Source of the DNA: Polynucleobacter sp. IMCC 30228
Lineage (GTDB): Bacteria; Pseudomonadota; Gammaproteobacteria; Burkholderiales; Burkholderiaceae
DNA: 64,000 nt
Direction: 5' to 3'
NCBI RefSeq assembly: GCF_021395205.1
Contig: NZ_JAJVCS010000003.1
Location: 310,001 to 374,000 of the forward strand
The translations under genes and the position numbers were made by a program. Under the pieces are notes generated by a model that saw only the letters and a program-made list of their open reading frames with translations, searched no databases and had not been told where the DNA came from. Each line of letters begins with the position of its first letter. Positions within the stretch are counted from its first letter, which is position 1. This document shows positions 63,165 to 64,000 of this stretch, piece by piece.

Positions 63165-64000
63165 ATGAGTTTAATTCGTGATTTAGCCGATCAAATTATT
63201 GCAGCCCATCAAAATGATGATCTATGCCTGCCCATTCCTCAAGCTACATTGGCAAACCCCCCTCCCACAATTCATCATGAACATACCCTAGATCATGTCG
63301 AGTTAGCAGGGGCCATTGCTGCAGTAGCCATGGGCTTTACTGAAGCTGACGCCAATATTGTTGGCAAAGCATGGTCAAGAATGACACATCTAGATGGCGG
63401 CTTTCATCCTCAAGCTTGGCCCAACCGACCAGAGCATTTCGATTTATTGCCTTGGTCTCGCGCGATGAATCCACAAGCGTTTCCAGAGTGTCCAAAGCGT
63501 TTGGGTCTATATGCAGTAATGCCCGATGCAAAATGGGTAGCACGCATGGTTGAGGCTGAAGCACCGACCATTCAACTGCGTTTTAAATCAACCGATCGCG
63601 CCGCAATTCACCGAGAAATTAAACAAGCTATTGCCGCTGTAAAAGATAGCAAATCGCTATTATTTATTAATGATTACTGGGAAGAGGCGATCGAGCAAAA
63701 TGCTTATGGCGTTCATTTGGGCCAAGAAGATATTGCCAGCGCAAATTTAGAAGCGATTCGTCAAGCAGGATTACGCTTAGGGCTTAGTAGCCATGGTTAT
63801 GCTGAAATGATTGCTGTTGATCGCTTATGTCCCAGCTATATTGCCATGGGCGCAATTTTTCCGACCAATTTAAAAGTGATGCCAACTGCCCCCCAAGGTT
63901 TAGGTCGCTTATATCAATACGCCAAACTGATGAGCGAGTATCCCCTCGTTGCTATCGGCGGCATTGATGCTGATAGCATTCATGCGGTAGCGCAAAGTGG
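63165..64000 (+). CDS. thiE: Thiamine-phosphate synthase, extended form (cut by window edge)
   Basis: ThiE joins HMP-PP and thiazole phosphate. The frame from ATG 63165 is open to the window end (278 codons). The ThiE core begins near residue 112 (LGLYAVMPDA) and shows INDYWEEAIEQNAYGVHLGQEDI, AMGAIFPTNLKVMPTAPQGLG and VAIGGIDADS, the phosphate and pyrophosphate sites. About 110 residues precede it; residues 40-80 (LDHVELAGAIAAVAMGFTEAD) resemble the last helices of the HMP kinase ThiD, suggesting a fusion remnant. Last visible gene of the thiCOSGE operon. Confidence 0.9.
   Translation, partial: MSLIRDLADQIIAAHQNDDLCLPIPQATLANPPPTIHHEHTLDHVELAGAIAAVAMGFTEADANIVGKAWSRMTHLDGGFHPQAWPNRPEHFDLLPWSRAMNPQAFPECPKRLGLYAVMPDAKWVARMVEAEAPTIQLRFKSTDRAAIHREIKQAIAAVKDSKSLLFINDYWEEAIEQNAYGVHLGQEDIASANLEAIRQAGLRLGLSSHGYAEMIAVDRLCPSYIAMGAIFPTNLKVMPTAPQGLGRLYQYAKLMSEYPLVAIGGIDADSIHAVAQS

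Overview
The window looks like a chromosomal segment of a free-living betaproteobacterium of the order Burkholderiales with moderate GC, most like the Polynucleobacter type. That rests on gene content and order (a pha cluster with PhaR, a Bug-family binding protein, thiCOSGE behind a TPP riboswitch, tig-clpP-clpX-lon, ybbA/tesA, and bamD opposite rluD-pgeF). No database search was possible. Genes are densely packed, mostly in long same-strand runs with 1-30 nt gaps, and no gene-free stretch exceeds 300 bases. There is no prophage, insertion sequence, CRISPR array or rRNA operon. Three tRNA genes are present (Val-TAC, Leu-TAG, Arg-CCT).

Layout. 1-768: start of pyrG (minus, cut by the window edge). 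955-3543: acnB (plus). 3550-9104: a spermidine-synthase-like methyltransferase, purL and an ABC ATPase (minus). 9153-9818: tesA-type esterase (plus). 9815-18998: a minus-strand quality-control block, read from high to low coordinates as ispD, ispF, tRNA-Leu, tig, clpP, clpX, lon, tRNA-Val and a PpiD-like chaperone. 19022-23502: mfd and serB (plus). 23504-31175: rluD, pgeF, phaC, phaB, phaR, rimO and a thiolase (minus). 31169-32044: bamD (plus). 32049-33158: alr (minus). 33215-34534: lplT (plus). 34586-43706: a minus run carrying the propionyl-CoA to succinyl-CoA pathway (mcm, meaB, carboxylase beta and alpha subunits, an epimerase-like VOC protein), then tsaB, rimI and a protein resembling both the DNA polymerase III psi subunit and uracil-DNA glycosylase. 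A divergent GntR/FCD regulator (43803-44441) has a 24-bp palindrome over its start. 44481-48886: two cytochromes c (minus), then MoxR, CoxE-like, RidA and XdhC proteins (plus). 48872-53277: parE and parC (minus). 53471-56274: an MFS carrier, a 54-residue membrane protein, tRNA-Arg followed by a hairpin made of two consensus DnaA boxes, and a Bug-family binding protein (plus). 56290-57981: a TPP-dependent enzyme (minus). 58025-64000: a DUF4743-Nudix hydrolase, TPP riboswitch, thiC, thiO, thiS, thiG and the start of thiE (plus).

How the genes work together. The propionate pathway delivers succinyl-CoA. The pha genes store reducing power as polyhydroxybutyrate, with a thiolase supplying acetoacetyl-CoA. 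Trigger factor, ClpXP, Lon and a PpiD-like protein form a folding and proteolysis block, and lon has a sigma-32-like promoter. The right end makes thiamine under riboswitch control, flanked by a probable thiamine-damage Nudix enzyme and a TPP-using enzyme.

The observations I rate highest are the catalytically degenerate UDG/psi-like protein beside rimI, a PpiD-like protein without its parvulin domain, a lysine-rich insertion in ClpX, the GntR palindrome, and the DnaA-box hairpin after tRNA-Arg.
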